A stretch of 64,000 nucleotides of DNA. Source: Motilimonas eburnea (GTDB taxonomy: Bacteria; Pseudomonadota; Gammaproteobacteria; Enterobacterales; CBDFNC01). The stretch lies in assembly GCF_021295345.1 (NCBI RefSeq), contig NZ_JAIMJB010000022.1, forward strand, positions 1 through 64,000, in the 5' to 3' direction. Position 1 is the stretch's first letter. Each line of letters opens with the position of its first letter. The translations under genes and the position numbers were made by a program. Below are positions 8,849-17,084 of this stretch, piece after piece. The notes beneath the pieces were generated by a model. The model worked only from the letters and a program-made list of their open reading frames with translations, was not told the origin of the DNA and made no database searches.

Positions 8849-9676
8849 ATGATGAGCTTATCTACAGTGACAAAATCTAACGTGTCGGCTCGGCTTATGC
8901 CTCGGCTAAAGGGCGAGAACCTCAAGCTTGCCTATGAAAACCGAGTGATCTGCGAAGACCTTGAACTTAGCATTCCCGAGGGTAAATTTACTGTGATCGT
9001 TGGCCCTAACGGCTGTGGTAAATCGACCTTGTTGCGCAGTTTGTGCCGTTTGCTCAAACCTAGCCAGGGCCAAGTTTGTCTTGATGGCAAAAACATTCAG
9101 CAGATGCCAGCCAAGGAGCTAGCGCGAGCCTTAGGTTTACTGCCGCAAAGTTCGCAAGCCCCGGAGGGCATTCGCGTGGTGGATTTGGTGGCACGGGGTC
9201 GCTATCCACACCAAAAGCTATTTAAGCAATGGAGCCAAGCAGATCAAGACGCTGTGTTTCAAGCCATGGCCGACACCGGCGTGACCGAGTTAGCCGAAAG
9301 GCAGGTAGATGAACTGTCGGGCGGCCAGAAGCAGCGGGTGTGGATTGCCATGGTGTTAGCGCAGCAAACGCCGATTGTCTTGTTGGATGAGCCAACCACT
9401 TATTTGGATGTGGCCCATCAAATCGATTTATTAGAGCTGTTTCGCAGCCTAAATCGAACCAAGCAGCACACGATTGTGGCCGTATTGCATGACCTAAACC
9501 AAGCTTGTCGTTATGCCGACCACTTAATTGCTTTTGCCGGTGGCAAGATAGTGGCGCAAGGTGAGCCCAATGACTTGGTTGATGCGGCCTTGGTGAAGCA
9601 AGTGTTTGGTTTGGATAGTGTGATTATTGACGATCCCGTGAGTCACACCCCGTTAATCGTGCCCCTTGGCAAATAA
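8849..9676 (+). CDS. fepC: FepC-like siderophore ABC transporter ATPase
   Basis: Cytoplasmic ATPase that should drive the FepD/FepG-like permease. In the 275-residue protein: Walker A GPNGCGKST at 52-60, Q-loop LLPQSS near 98-103, ARGRYPHQ (a hallmark of iron-siderophore ATPases of the FepC/FhuC group), signature LSGGQKQR at 156-163, Walker B IVLLDEPT from 176 and switch His in VLHDLN. About 20 residues precede the first strand, so a later start such as the Met at codon 17 is possible; no strong ribosome site lies before 8849. It is separated from the permease genes by the NRPS gene and a repeat. The PPTase gene starts 15 bp downstream, in the same operon. Confidence 0.85.
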   Translation: MMSLSTVTKSNVSARLMPRLKGENLKLAYENRVICEDLELSIPEGKFTVIVGPNGCGKSTLLRSLCRLLKPSQGQVCLDGKNIQQMPAKELARALGLLPQSSQAPEGIRVVDLVARGRYPHQKLFKQWSQADQDAVFQAMADTGVTELAERQVDELSGGQKQRVWIAMVLAQQTPIVLLDEPTTYLDVAHQIDLLELFRSLNRTKQHTIVAVLHDLNQACRYADHLIAFAGGKIVAQGEPNDLVDAALVKQVFGLDSVIIDDPVSHTPLIVPLGK

Positions 9677-9691
9677 GGGATATAACGGCCT

Positions 9692-10381
9692 ATGACCTAT
9701 TTGTCTGAGCCACAAATGCTCACCTTAGGCGGGCAAACCATTTGGCAGCGCCGTTTCGAGGTGCTGCGTTATCGCGATGAGCATGCCAAGATGCTCAATG
9801 TCAGTTTGCCTAATGAGGTGGTGCGGGCAGTGCCCAAGCGCAAGGCCGAGTTTGTGGCTGGCAGGGCCTTGGCATTAGCCATGTTGCAACACGCGGGCTG
9901 CCCCTGCACCGACATTCCTATTGGCGAACATAGATCGCCCGTGTGGCCCCAAGGATGGCTCGGCAGTATTTCTCATACCGATGACATGGCGATAGCGGCC
10001 ATAGTGCCCACCTCAGAGGTTAACTTGCTTGGGCTAGATGTGGAAAACCTGATTGCCGACAGCCAAGTCGACTCGCTAATGCCTTTGTTTGTTAGCCCAA
10101 CAGAGCAGGCTTTGTTGGCCGATACTGGCCTTTCAACCCAAGCCTTTGCCACCTTAGTGTTTTCCGCTAAAGAGAGTATTTTCAAAGCCATCTATCCAAG
10201 GGTAAAAACCTACCTAGAGTTTAGCGACGCCATGCTGACCGCCATCGATATAGCTAAAGGCGAAGCCTATTTTAAGCTGTGCGCCGAGGGTGAAGCGCGT
10301 TTTGGTTCAGCACTAGCACTAAAGGTGAACTTTTTGTTTGAAGCCGGCAGGGTTTATACCTTGGTTTGTGTTAAGTGGTAA
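9692..10381 (+). CDS. entD: EntD/Sfp-type 4'-phosphopantetheinyl transferase
   Basis: Transfers phosphopantetheine from CoA to carrier-domain serines, here most likely S490 and S576 of the neighbouring NRPS and any partner aryl carrier protein. The 229-residue protein shows the EntD-type order: RKAEFVAGR-like segment (50-58), SISHTDDMAIAA (92-103), the magnesium-binding GLDVE (114-118; Asp116 and Glu118) and FSAKESIFKAIYP (157-169) with the conserved K-E-S. Length is normal for the group. It lies 15 bp after the FepC-like ATPase gene, and this linkage to siderophore genes mirrors entD in enterobactin loci. No separate promoter is obvious. Function is well supported; whether it is the cell's only such enzyme cannot be told. 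Confidence 0.85.
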   Translation: MTYLSEPQMLTLGGQTIWQRRFEVLRYRDEHAKMLNVSLPNEVVRAVPKRKAEFVAGRALALAMLQHAGCPCTDIPIGEHRSPVWPQGWLGSISHTDDMAIAAIVPTSEVNLLGLDVENLIADSQVDSLMPLFVSPTEQALLADTGLSTQAFATLVFSAKESIFKAIYPRVKTYLEFSDAMLTAIDIAKGEAYFKLCAEGEARFGSALALKVNFLFEAGRVYTLVCVKW

Positions 10382-10429
10382 CATATTGCTCGTTTGGTCT
10401 TTGATAAATTTAAAAATGGGGAGAGCGCT

Positions 10430-11824
10430 TTGAAGCCATTGTTTGAGCAGCTTATGCAACTCGATAAAGCAGAGTTGGTGGAATTCATTGTCCAGTTGCA
10501 AGCTGAAAATCGCGACTTAGATCACCGAATAGAGTTACTTGCAAACAAGCATTCGGTGGCTGGGCAAGTTGCGTTAATCAAGAAACAAGTGCAAAGCTTA
10601 AAACGAAGCCAGCGTTTCATTTCTTATCGTGAAGCAGGTACATTTACTAATGAAATCAGTGCTATGGTTGCTGCTATGGCTGAGCTTGTAGAGAGCAAGC
10701 TAGAAGCTAAAGCCGTATTTTCTTTAGTGGATAGTTTTATGCAAAGTCATGGCAAGGTGTATGAGCGCGTTGATGATTCCAGTGGTTATATCGGCGAGTT
10801 GTATCATCAAGGCTGTGATCTTTGGATTAAGGCCGCAAGCCAGTTGCGTCAGTCGCCGAATGCTAAACGAACGAGCCTTGATTGGCAGCAGGAAGTGCTT
10901 AAACGGCTTGAAGATAACGGTTATGCGGTATGGGATTACTTGTTGCAAAATAGCGCGTTGTTGTTAACGGATACCGAGCTAAAGCAGTTAGCTTGGCGGT
11001 TTGAAAACGACATGCGTGAAGCAAACCTCAACAAGCAAGAGGATAAATTTGGTCTAGCGCCAATAAAGGCAAGGCTAAGATTGGAAGGGGTGGCCATTGC
11101 CTTACAAGATCCTGACTTGCTAGAAAAAAGCATGACCTTGTATCAGGATGAAATTAATGAGTTACAAAAGGCGCACCTCGCCAAAGAGCTGCTTGACCTA
11201 GGTTTTCCGCAGCGAGCAGTCACTTGGCTGCAAGGGGAGTGGAAAAGCTTTCATCAAAGCGAGCAACTGCGTTTACTGGACACTTGCTACCAAGCTGCGG
11301 GCGACAGCCGTGCGCTAATTAAGTTACGCCAAGACCGCTACCAAGCCGAGCCAAGCATGGCCAATTTAGCCGCCTTAATAGAAGTGAGTGATCCGCAGGA
11401 CGTGGCTTCGCTTCAGCAAGGTGCAGTTGCTAATGCTAAAAAGATAGGTGTGTTTTCAAACAGAATCGATACCTTACTCAAATTACAAGCATGGCAAGAA
11501 GCCAGTGAGCAAATCGTAACGGCTGGCGATGAGCTGCAAACGGCAGGCTATTATGAACCAGTTGAGTGGGCAAAACAGTTCACCAAGCAAGATTTTCCCC
11601 TTGCTGCCAGCCTATGTTATCGCATGTTGTTGGACGATATTCTCAGCTCAGCGAGGTCGAAAGCGTATCACCATGGTGCGCGGTATTTACAAAAACTGAT
11701 TAAGTTAAGTCCTGATGTTAAGGATTATCAAGGCCATATCGATCACCATTACTACCTAGAAAAAGTAAAGCAGCGGCATGGCCGCAAAAAGGCGTTTTGG
11801 GCTAAGGTTGATGCATCTAATTGA
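10430..11824 (+). CDS. DUF6880-family protein of unknown function
   Basis: A soluble, helix-rich protein of 464 residues with no signal peptide or membrane segment. The C-terminal part (YHHGARYLQKLIKLS, then DHHYYLEKVKQ and HGRKKAFWAKV at the end) fits DUF6880, a family often paired with SWIM zinc-finger proteins; no function is established. The middle is rich in Ala/Leu helices of TPR/HEAT-like spacing. I choose a TTG start because GGGGAG sits six bases before it; an earlier TTG at 10394 is in frame but has no ribosome site. The gene starts about 50 bp after the PPTase gene, so it could be co-transcribed with the siderophore genes, but nothing in it suggests a role there. Confidence 0.65.
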   Translation: MKPLFEQLMQLDKAELVEFIVQLQAENRDLDHRIELLANKHSVAGQVALIKKQVQSLKRSQRFISYREAGTFTNEISAMVAAMAELVESKLEAKAVFSLVDSFMQSHGKVYERVDDSSGYIGELYHQGCDLWIKAASQLRQSPNAKRTSLDWQQEVLKRLEDNGYAVWDYLLQNSALLLTDTELKQLAWRFENDMREANLNKQEDKFGLAPIKARLRLEGVAIALQDPDLLEKSMTLYQDEINELQKAHLAKELLDLGFPQRAVTWLQGEWKSFHQSEQLRLLDTCYQAAGDSRALIKLRQDRYQAEPSMANLAALIEVSDPQDVASLQQGAVANAKKIGVFSNRIDTLLKLQAWQEASEQIVTAGDELQTAGYYEPVEWAKQFTKQDFPLAASLCYRMLLDDILSSARSKAYHHGARYLQKLIKLSPDVKDYQGHIDHHYYLEKVKQRHGRKKAFWAKVDASN

Positions 11825-11852
11825 AGTAGTCGTGGATACGGGGCGATAAAGT

Positions 11853-12743
11853 GTGAGCAAAAGTACCCGCAGTAAGATAGAGCAAGGCTTGTTGTTTATT
11901 GAAAATCACCTTGATCAGCGGCTGACCGCTGAAGAGGTGGCTCAACATGCTAATTTATCAAGCTTTCATTTCCAGCGTCACTTTACTCATTACATTGGCG
12001 AAACCTTTGCACAATATGTATTGCATCGCCAGTTAGAGCGCGCCGCGCAGCAACTGGTTACCGCGCCCAGTAAAACGGTTCTAGATATCGCAATCGATAC
12101 CGGTTTTGCCACCCACAGCGCATTTTCTCGCGCATTCAAGCAGCATTTTGAGCTCAGCCCAAGTGCGTTTAGAGCCCAAGCGCATCGAGCGCCGTTTGGG
12201 TTGGATATCAATCGTCCGCTACTGAAAACGCGCGCCGCTAAATCAAGTGCGCCTCAGGTGGTTGTCACGGCTTTACCTAATATGCATTTGAATTATAAGG
12301 GTGATTCTGGAACCAAAAATGGCCGCTTTTTCAGCCGCACCCTCACCGACATCGTTGATGACTTTGCTCTGTTGCGTCAGTCTAGTGAACCCCTTGGCTT
12401 GGTCAGCGCGTTTCCCCGCAGCCCGCAGGGCATGAATGATGACGAGGTAAAGGTGCTCTATGGAGCTTTATATCCGGCTATGCAGCCTAGCCATTGGAGC
12501 CATGATTGGTTAACCCTCAACCAAGGCTTGTGGGCGGTGTGTGAACATCAAGGCAGTTATGATTTCTTATATCAAACCTGGAATTTAATGTGGAACGCAT
12601 GGCTGCCTTCGTCCGGCTATGAGCTGCGCGATGCCTTACCCTTTGAGCAATACTTCACCGACCCGCAGCAACTTGCTGAAAAGGCGTGGTGCACCAAAAT
12701 TTATTTACCCATAAAGAGCGCAGGATCGGAACAGCCCGAATAA
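11853..12743 (+). CDS. AraC-family regulator with GyrI-like effector domain
   Basis: Transcription factor of 296 residues. An N-terminal double helix-turn-helix (about 5-108) carries the AraC pattern, including LTAEEVAQHANLSSFHFQR and the second-helix motif VLDIAIDTGFATHSAFSRAFK. The rest (about 130-290) resembles the GyrI-like small-molecule binding domain of Rob/SbmC/BmrR proteins, here with a WVPL-free, aromatic-rich sequence, so it is assigned by architecture. Such proteins usually sense hydrophobic or cationic compounds. The start is GTG 28 bp after the DUF6880 gene. The amidase gene follows within 50 bp in the same direction and is a candidate target. Identity of the ligand is unknown. 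Confidence 0.78.
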   Translation: MSKSTRSKIEQGLLFIENHLDQRLTAEEVAQHANLSSFHFQRHFTHYIGETFAQYVLHRQLERAAQQLVTAPSKTVLDIAIDTGFATHSAFSRAFKQHFELSPSAFRAQAHRAPFGLDINRPLLKTRAAKSSAPQVVVTALPNMHLNYKGDSGTKNGRFFSRTLTDIVDDFALLRQSSEPLGLVSAFPRSPQGMNDDEVKVLYGALYPAMQPSHWSHDWLTLNQGLWAVCEHQGSYDFLYQTWNLMWNAWLPSSGYELRDALPFEQYFTDPQQLAEKAWCTKIYLPIKSAGSEQPE

Positions 12744-12791
12744 GCAAAATTTGTTGATATAGGCTCCTCAGTTAATGACTAAGGAACCGCG

Positions 12792-14201
12792 ATGACCATA
12801 GATAGATTTTGCTCAGCCACCGCTGCTAGCCAGCAGCTCAAAGCGGGTGACATCACCCCTCAACAGCTTAAAGATACCCTGTTGGAGGGGATTGCGACCG
12901 ACGATACTAAGATCAAATCGTTTTTATTTACCGACAACGCGCCAAGCCCAGTCAGGCCGAATTCCTTGCTAGGGGGCTTACCAATTAGCGTTAAAGATCA
13001 ATATCATATAGCGGATACACCGTGCAGTTTTGGTATGCAAGAGCAGCCCATATCCAGCGTGACTGCGCCCGTGATTAGCACCTTACTTGAGCAAGGGGCG
13101 ACGCTGCTTGGCAAAACCAGCTTGCCGCCGTTTGCGATGGATTTTCAAACCAACAACAAGCGATTGGGCTTTTGTAACAATCCTTGGAATGTGGACTATA
13201 CCTCGGGGGGCAGTAGTGGCGGCGGTGCGGCTGCCGTTGCTGCAGCGATGAGCTTTGCTGATATCGGCTCTGATTTAGCGGGCTCACTGCGTATTCCAGC
13301 CAGTTTTTGTGGTGTCTATAGTTTGCTTCCCAGTGAGGGCGCATTGTCCAATCAAGGCATGTTTGTTGATCCCGACGAGCAGATTGCACATTTTGCGCGC
13401 CCTGGGCCAATAGTGAGAACGGCGGAAGATTTACGCTTGCTCTGGCAAGGATTAAGTGGCAAAGGTAAAGACGTAACATCATTAGATACTGATGAGTTAG
13501 CGCGGCCTTTACGCATCGCCTTCTGGAAAGCGTTAGATGAGCTGCCTTTGGATCTCGAGATATCACAAGCCATGGATAATGCGCTTACCCTTTGGCAGGA
13601 AGCGGGGGTGAGCTTACAGCAGGATAAACCGGAGAACTTTAACTTTAATGAATGTTGGCGTTGGTATGGCCAGATCATGGGATATGAGATCGCGGGGCTG
13701 CTCAATATTTTCCAGCGTTGGCTCAGTATTCTCACCGGCGGAGCTTATAGCCGTTTGTCGCCCCACTTTTTCGCGAATGTGATTAAAGGGTATCGACGTA
13801 ACGCAAGTCATTATGGCGATGCGCTGTCCAATAGGCAGCGGCTGATCGCTCACAGTGAAGCCTTTTTTCAGCATTATGACGCTTGGGTGCTGCCTGTTAC
13901 TTGTTGCAAGGTGTTTAAACATATGGCGCCGACCTCAGAGCACGGCCCCAACCGGACTTATCAGCAGCCACTAATTATTAATGGCCTAGAAGTGAACTAC
14001 TTAGATGCGTTGACGGCATATACCACCCCGATCAGCTTGATTGGTCACCCCGTGGTCACCATGCCCATTGGCGTTGACCAGCATGGTATGCCCATTGGTA
14101 TTCAACTTGTGGGTAAAATGAATGGCGAGGAGCAGTTGATTGCGGTGGCAGAAAAGCTATCGCAACACATCAGCATGCCAAGGTGCCCGAGTTGGTTGTA
14201 G
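12792..14201 (+). CDS. Amidase-signature family hydrolase
   Basis: A 469-residue amidase-signature enzyme (relatives hydrolyse amides, acylamides or act in GatA). The Ser-cisSer-Lys catalytic set is visible: Lys68 in GGLPISVKDQ, the glycine/serine-rich TSGGSSGGG at 137-145 with the cis-Ser near 141, and nucleophile Ser165 in GSDLAGSLRIPA. The C-terminal PVVTMPIGVDQHGMPIGIQLVG is also typical. There is no signal peptide, so it is cytoplasmic. The gene is not linked to gatB/gatC, and the specificity loops do not look like GatA, so a stand-alone amidase is more likely. The substrate cannot be predicted. ATG follows AAGGAACCGCG. It may be controlled by the AraC-GyrI regulator just upstream. Confidence 0.82.
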   Translation: MTIDRFCSATAASQQLKAGDITPQQLKDTLLEGIATDDTKIKSFLFTDNAPSPVRPNSLLGGLPISVKDQYHIADTPCSFGMQEQPISSVTAPVISTLLEQGATLLGKTSLPPFAMDFQTNNKRLGFCNNPWNVDYTSGGSSGGGAAAVAAAMSFADIGSDLAGSLRIPASFCGVYSLLPSEGALSNQGMFVDPDEQIAHFARPGPIVRTAEDLRLLWQGLSGKGKDVTSLDTDELARPLRIAFWKALDELPLDLEISQAMDNALTLWQEAGVSLQQDKPENFNFNECWRWYGQIMGYEIAGLLNIFQRWLSILTGGAYSRLSPHFFANVIKGYRRNASHYGDALSNRQRLIAHSEAFFQHYDAWVLPVTCCKVFKHMAPTSEHGPNRTYQQPLIINGLEVNYLDALTAYTTPISLIGHPVVTMPIGVDQHGMPIGIQLVGKMNGEEQLIAVAEKLSQHISMPRCPSWL

Positions 14202-14363
14202 TGGTGTAGATGTGAGTGGGTTGGCTATAAGGGGAACTCACTCACCATTTTGCCATGATGCTGCTTGATCCAGCTCGCTTAAAATCGCACAAATAATGCA
14301 CGAAACTGATCAAAAGGGTAAACTAGCCGTGCTCACGGACGAGCGGCAGTTGACGATATCAAG

Positions 14364-15029
14364 ATGATCAATACTCTCGATTATTACAGCAAGAATGCAG
14401 ATGCATTTTTTGAGGCGACGGTGAACCTAAACCTAACGCCTTTATACGATGCATTTTTGCCTTACATACCTCCCGGTGGGGCGATTTTAGATGCGGGCTG
14501 CGGCTCGGGTCGTGACGCCAAATATTTTGTTGAACACGGCTTTCAGGTGTCTGCGTTGGATCCCAGCCCAGAGCTGGCCATTAAGGCTTCACGCTTTTCT
14601 GGCGTTGCGGTGGAGCTGCGTGATTTTACCCAGATTGACGAAGTGCGTGCCTATCACGGAATTTGGTGCTGCGCCAGCTTGTTACACGTTCCTTATGATG
14701 AGTTGCCGGATATCTTAAATCGGCTCTACCGTGCCTTGAAGCCCGGTGGCGTGTTGTATTTGTCGTTTAAGTATGGCGATAGTGAAGGGGAGCGCAATGG
14801 GCGTTGGTTTACTAATTTGACCCTGACCCGCTTAGCGGATTTAGTCAGTGATGTGCCGTTAACCATAGAAAAGACTTGGCGAACCTCAGACTTACGGCCC
14901 AAAAGCGGCAATGAAATGTGGCTTAATGCGGTATTAAGTAAGGGCCAAGATAAAGCTGTATCGCGGGGTGTTAGCTTGCAAAACAGGCTTGGTAATTTGT
15001 TTGTGATCCGTAGCTCGCGCCAGTATTGA
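14364..15029 (+). CDS. Class I SAM-dependent methyltransferase
   Basis: A 221-residue cytoplasmic methyltransferase. The S-adenosylmethionine-binding motif ILDAGCGSGRDAKYF occurs near residues 40-54, followed by the acidic end of strand 2 (VSALDPSPE), and a later LKPGGVLYLSFKYG in the motif III region. The sequence resembles the methyltransferase 11/TehB-like group acting on small molecules, but the acceptor is unknown. It starts about 160 bp after the amidase and is followed by a cluster of palindromic repeats, so it is probably a single-gene unit. The start is the ATG after a weak AAG-type site; no shorter start is better. Confidence 0.8.
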   Translation: MINTLDYYSKNADAFFEATVNLNLTPLYDAFLPYIPPGGAILDAGCGSGRDAKYFVEHGFQVSALDPSPELAIKASRFSGVAVELRDFTQIDEVRAYHGIWCCASLLHVPYDELPDILNRLYRALKPGGVLYLSFKYGDSEGERNGRWFTNLTLTRLADLVSDVPLTIEKTWRTSDLRPKSGNEMWLNAVLSKGQDKAVSRGVSLQNRLGNLFVIRSSRQY

Positions 15030-15076
15030 TGGTTGGCTTTGTGGGGTAGGAGCCGTGCTGTGGGAGCTACAGTCCA

Positions 15077-15143
15077 GTGGGAGCCGCAGTCATGCGGCGA
15101 TATAGTCATGAGCTCAAATCGCACCATCACTGGTGCTCCCACA
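15077..15143. repeat. REP/BIME-type palindromic repeat
   Basis: Contains GTGGGAGCCGCAG then the palindromic GCCGCAgtcatGCGGC core, followed after a short spacer by the inverted partner AATCGCACCATCACTGGTGCTCCCAC. The same two-part layout recurs at 20188, 20267, 24410 and 29535. A looser GGAGC-rich fragment lies on each side (from about 15046 to 15162). It sits in the convergent gap after the methyltransferase gene. Confidence 0.75.
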
Positions 15144-15179
15144 GGATTGGGTGCTCCCAAAGGGTTGGGGATTGCTAAG

Positions 15180-15917
15180 CTAATTTTCTAGGTTACGCAT
15201 AAACCGATAATCCGCAGCACCTTCTTTCACACGATATAACGCGGCGGGTTTTCCCTTGCCCTTGTGCTGGCTTAGCTCGCCTGTTTCTTCTAATACATCG
15301 GCCAATTCGATACGGCGGCGAAACGATTTGCTTTGAATCGATTTGCCTAAAATAACCTCGTGTAACTGTTGCAACTCACTGAGGGTAAAGGTCTCGGGTA
15401 GGGCGTACACAGGCACCAGTGAATACAAGGCTTTTTGCTGTAGACGCGCTAATGCCTGTTCGATCATCTGTTTATGGTCAAACGCCAGCTCCATATTGAG
15501 GGTTTGTTGCAGCGGTAGCCATTGCACATCATCCACCGAATCTATGTCAGTAGTGCAGTGAGCATGGGCCATTAAGGCATAGTAAGTGACCGTGGTAGAC
15601 CAACCTCTGGGATCGCGTGTCTTGTTACCGACGCTGGCGACCTGTTCTAAATAAGGCGGCGTTACCCCGGTTTTTTCGGCTAAATGGCGATTGGCACAAG
15701 CACTGAGGTCTTCATCTAACTGCACATCAATAAAGCCACCGGGTAAGCCCCATACCCCTAAAAAGGGATGATTGGCACGGCGTACCAGCAAGGTATAAAG
15801 CTCACCATGGATCACGGTGAACAGCACGCTGTCTACCGAGGTCAGGCACACATCGTAATCTTTAATGTTGTAGCTGGCTAAATAGGCTTGTTCGGTTTGT
15901 TGGCTCATTGGCTTCAT
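15180..15917 (-). CDS. nrtR: NrtR, Nudix-related regulator of NAD metabolism
   Basis: Transcriptional repressor of NAD-synthesis genes that senses ADP-ribose-type metabolites (known for the NrtR family). The 245-residue protein has an N-terminal Nudix-like domain (about 20-150; VDSVLFTVIHGELYTLLVRR, then GLPGGFIDVQLDEDLSAC) in which the Nudix box is degenerate: the catalytic REUxEE is replaced by NRHLAEKTG, as in NrtR regulators that bind but do not hydrolyse. A C-terminal winged-helix region (about 165-240; RRRIELADVLEETGEL) follows. The gene is divergent from prs-nadV, whose promoter has two matching palindromes. Two Met codons (15917 and 15908) compete as start, neither with a strong ribosome site. 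Confidence 0.88.
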   Translation of the reverse strand: MKPMSQQTEQAYLASYNIKDYDVCLTSVDSVLFTVIHGELYTLLVRRANHPFLGVWGLPGGFIDVQLDEDLSACANRHLAEKTGVTPPYLEQVASVGNKTRDPRGWSTTVTYYALMAHAHCTTDIDSVDDVQWLPLQQTLNMELAFDHKQMIEQALARLQQKALYSLVPVYALPETFTLSELQQLHEVILGKSIQSKSFRRRIELADVLEETGELSQHKGKGKPAALYRVKEGAADYRFMRNLEN

Positions 15918-16142
15918 CTTTTAAGTCCCAGAGACCTTATGATACCTAAGCCGAGTGATAAAGCCAGTGTGTTAGCGCTCCACCTAGCTTGCTTCTGATT
16001 AAATACGTATGTGCTTAATTGTGATCTCACTAGGCTGTGATTTGACTTTAATTTGAGCCATTATCAACCCCGTATCAATCCAGCTTTGTTTACAGCCCTG
16101 TCACGGCATTATTAATTAATGTCTAAAAGACCAAAATAAAGT

Positions 16143-16172
16143 TTGACAATAAAGAGTCTCTGAGACTATATT
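16143..16172 (+). promoter_or_regulatory. Sigma-70 promoter of prs-nadV
   Basis: A perfect -35 TTGACA (16143-16148) and a -10 TATATT (16167-16172) are 18 bp apart, giving a start about 45 bp before the prs ATG. The first NrtR-type palindrome fills the spacer, so a bound repressor would block RNA polymerase directly. Confidence 0.7.
16155..16167. promoter_or_regulatory. Putative NrtR operator 1
   Basis: AGTCTCTGAGACT is a perfect 13-bp palindrome lying between the -35 and -10 boxes of the prs-nadV promoter, directly opposite the nrtR gene. Assignment to NrtR is by position and by the second copy downstream. Confidence 0.62.
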
Positions 16173-16189
16173 TATCTCAAGCATTAAAG

Positions 16190-16202
16190 AGTCCTAGAGA
16201 CA
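16190..16202. promoter_or_regulatory. Putative NrtR operator 2
   Basis: AGTCCTAGAGACA, within AAGAGTC and GAGACAT flanks, is a slightly degenerate copy of operator 1 placed 35 bp downstream, between the -10 box and the prs ribosome site (AAGGAAG). The spacing allows two dimers on nearly the same DNA face. Confidence 0.58.
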
Positions 16203-16224
16203 TTTAATAAAAGGAAGTTAAACC

Positions 16225-17064
16225 ATGAAGATCAAGGCATACCAAACAGGTCAGTTAGAGGGAATGGAAATCCCTTTTGACAGTTTTACATTTAATGGTG
16301 GTGAAGAGCATGTGCGCTTAACTCAGCAAGTAGAGCAGGTGTCTCGCATTGAAATTACCACGCGTTTAATTAACTCGGCGGCGTTTATGCAGTTAGCTAT
16401 CACGGTTGATGCCGTGCAACGCCAATATGGCAGCCAAGTCGCGATCGAGCTGGTGGCGCCATACTTTCCTTATGCTCGCCAAGATCGCGTTTGTAACTCG
16501 GGTGAAGCCTTAGGTGTGGCGGTGATGGCCAAGTTAATCAATGGCTTAAACTTACAAAAAGTCACCATTTGGGATGCCCACAGCGATGTAACCCCCGCCT
16601 TGATCAATAACGTGGTTAATCTGCCTCAAGGTGAGCTGCTAGCGCGTCATCCCGAGCTTGTTAGCCAACTTAAAGCGGGCCAGTTAACCTTAGTGGCACC
16701 CGATGCCGGCGCGGCCAAAAAAGTACACAACCTAGCTAAATTCTTCGGCGGTGGGATTGCCGTGGTGCAAGCGGAAAAGGTACGCGATGTCGCCACGGGA
16801 GAAATTACTCATACCGCCATTTTTGGCGATATCAGCAATCAAGACGTGCTGATCACCGATGACATTTGCGACGGTGGCCGCACCTTTATTGAATTAGCCA
16901 AGGTATTAAAACAGCAGGGCGCCAAGCGTGTCAGCCTGTTTGTGACTCACGGCATTTTTGCCAATGGCTTAGCCGTGTTTGATGGCCTAATCGATGCCAT
17001 TTACACCAGCGAATCTTTCCCAGCACCTCAAGTAGCAGGTGCAACCGAATTACACATAGCTTAA
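16225..17064 (+). CDS. prs: Ribose-phosphate pyrophosphokinase-like protein (PRPP supply for NadV)
   Basis: Makes PRPP from ribose 5-phosphate and ATP; PRPP is the co-substrate of the nicotinamide phosphoribosyltransferase encoded next. The 279-residue protein is shorter than the housekeeping enzyme (about 315). Visible landmarks: PYFPYARQDR (the ATP-binding segment near residues 85-94), DAHSD, and the PRPP-binding loop VLITDDICDGGRT near 210-222. The flexible catalytic region is present but shortened, so this is a divergent paralogue rather than the main Prs. An excellent AAGGAAG site precedes the ATG. Fifteen to twenty bases separate it from nadV; both are expected to be repressed by NrtR. 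Loss of activity cannot be excluded but the motifs look intact. Confidence 0.85.
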   Translation: MKIKAYQTGQLEGMEIPFDSFTFNGGEEHVRLTQQVEQVSRIEITTRLINSAAFMQLAITVDAVQRQYGSQVAIELVAPYFPYARQDRVCNSGEALGVAVMAKLINGLNLQKVTIWDAHSDVTPALINNVVNLPQGELLARHPELVSQLKAGQLTLVAPDAGAAKKVHNLAKFFGGGIAVVQAEKVRDVATGEITHTAIFGDISNQDVLITDDICDGGRTFIELAKVLKQQGAKRVSLFVTHGIFANGLAVFDGLIDAIYTSESFPAPQVAGATELHIA

Positions 17065-17084
17065 CCAGCGAAGAGGAAGTGATT

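Larger units (their letters stand above)
15918..16224. other. Divergent nrtR / prs-nadV control region
   Basis: The region carries the promoter and two palindromes described separately, all within about 80 bp of the prs start. The nrtR-proximal half (15918-16120) has no obvious repeat or hairpin beyond AT-rich patches that could hold the nrtR promoter. Confidence 0.55.

Noticed and set aside
9000-9676. Haem-importer ATPase (HmuV) for the siderophore locus
   Set aside because: The ARGRYPHQ motif and surrounding FepBDG genes fit a siderophore ATPase; the true HmuV is at 20404-21243.
13075-13566. Open frame of 163 codons opposite the amidase gene
   Set aside because: The amidase on the other strand has full catalytic motifs and the antisense product shows no family features.
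15180-15917. Nudix hydrolase call for the gene upstream of prs
   Set aside because: The Nudix box lacks the catalytic REUxEE and a winged helix follows, so NrtR regulator fits better.
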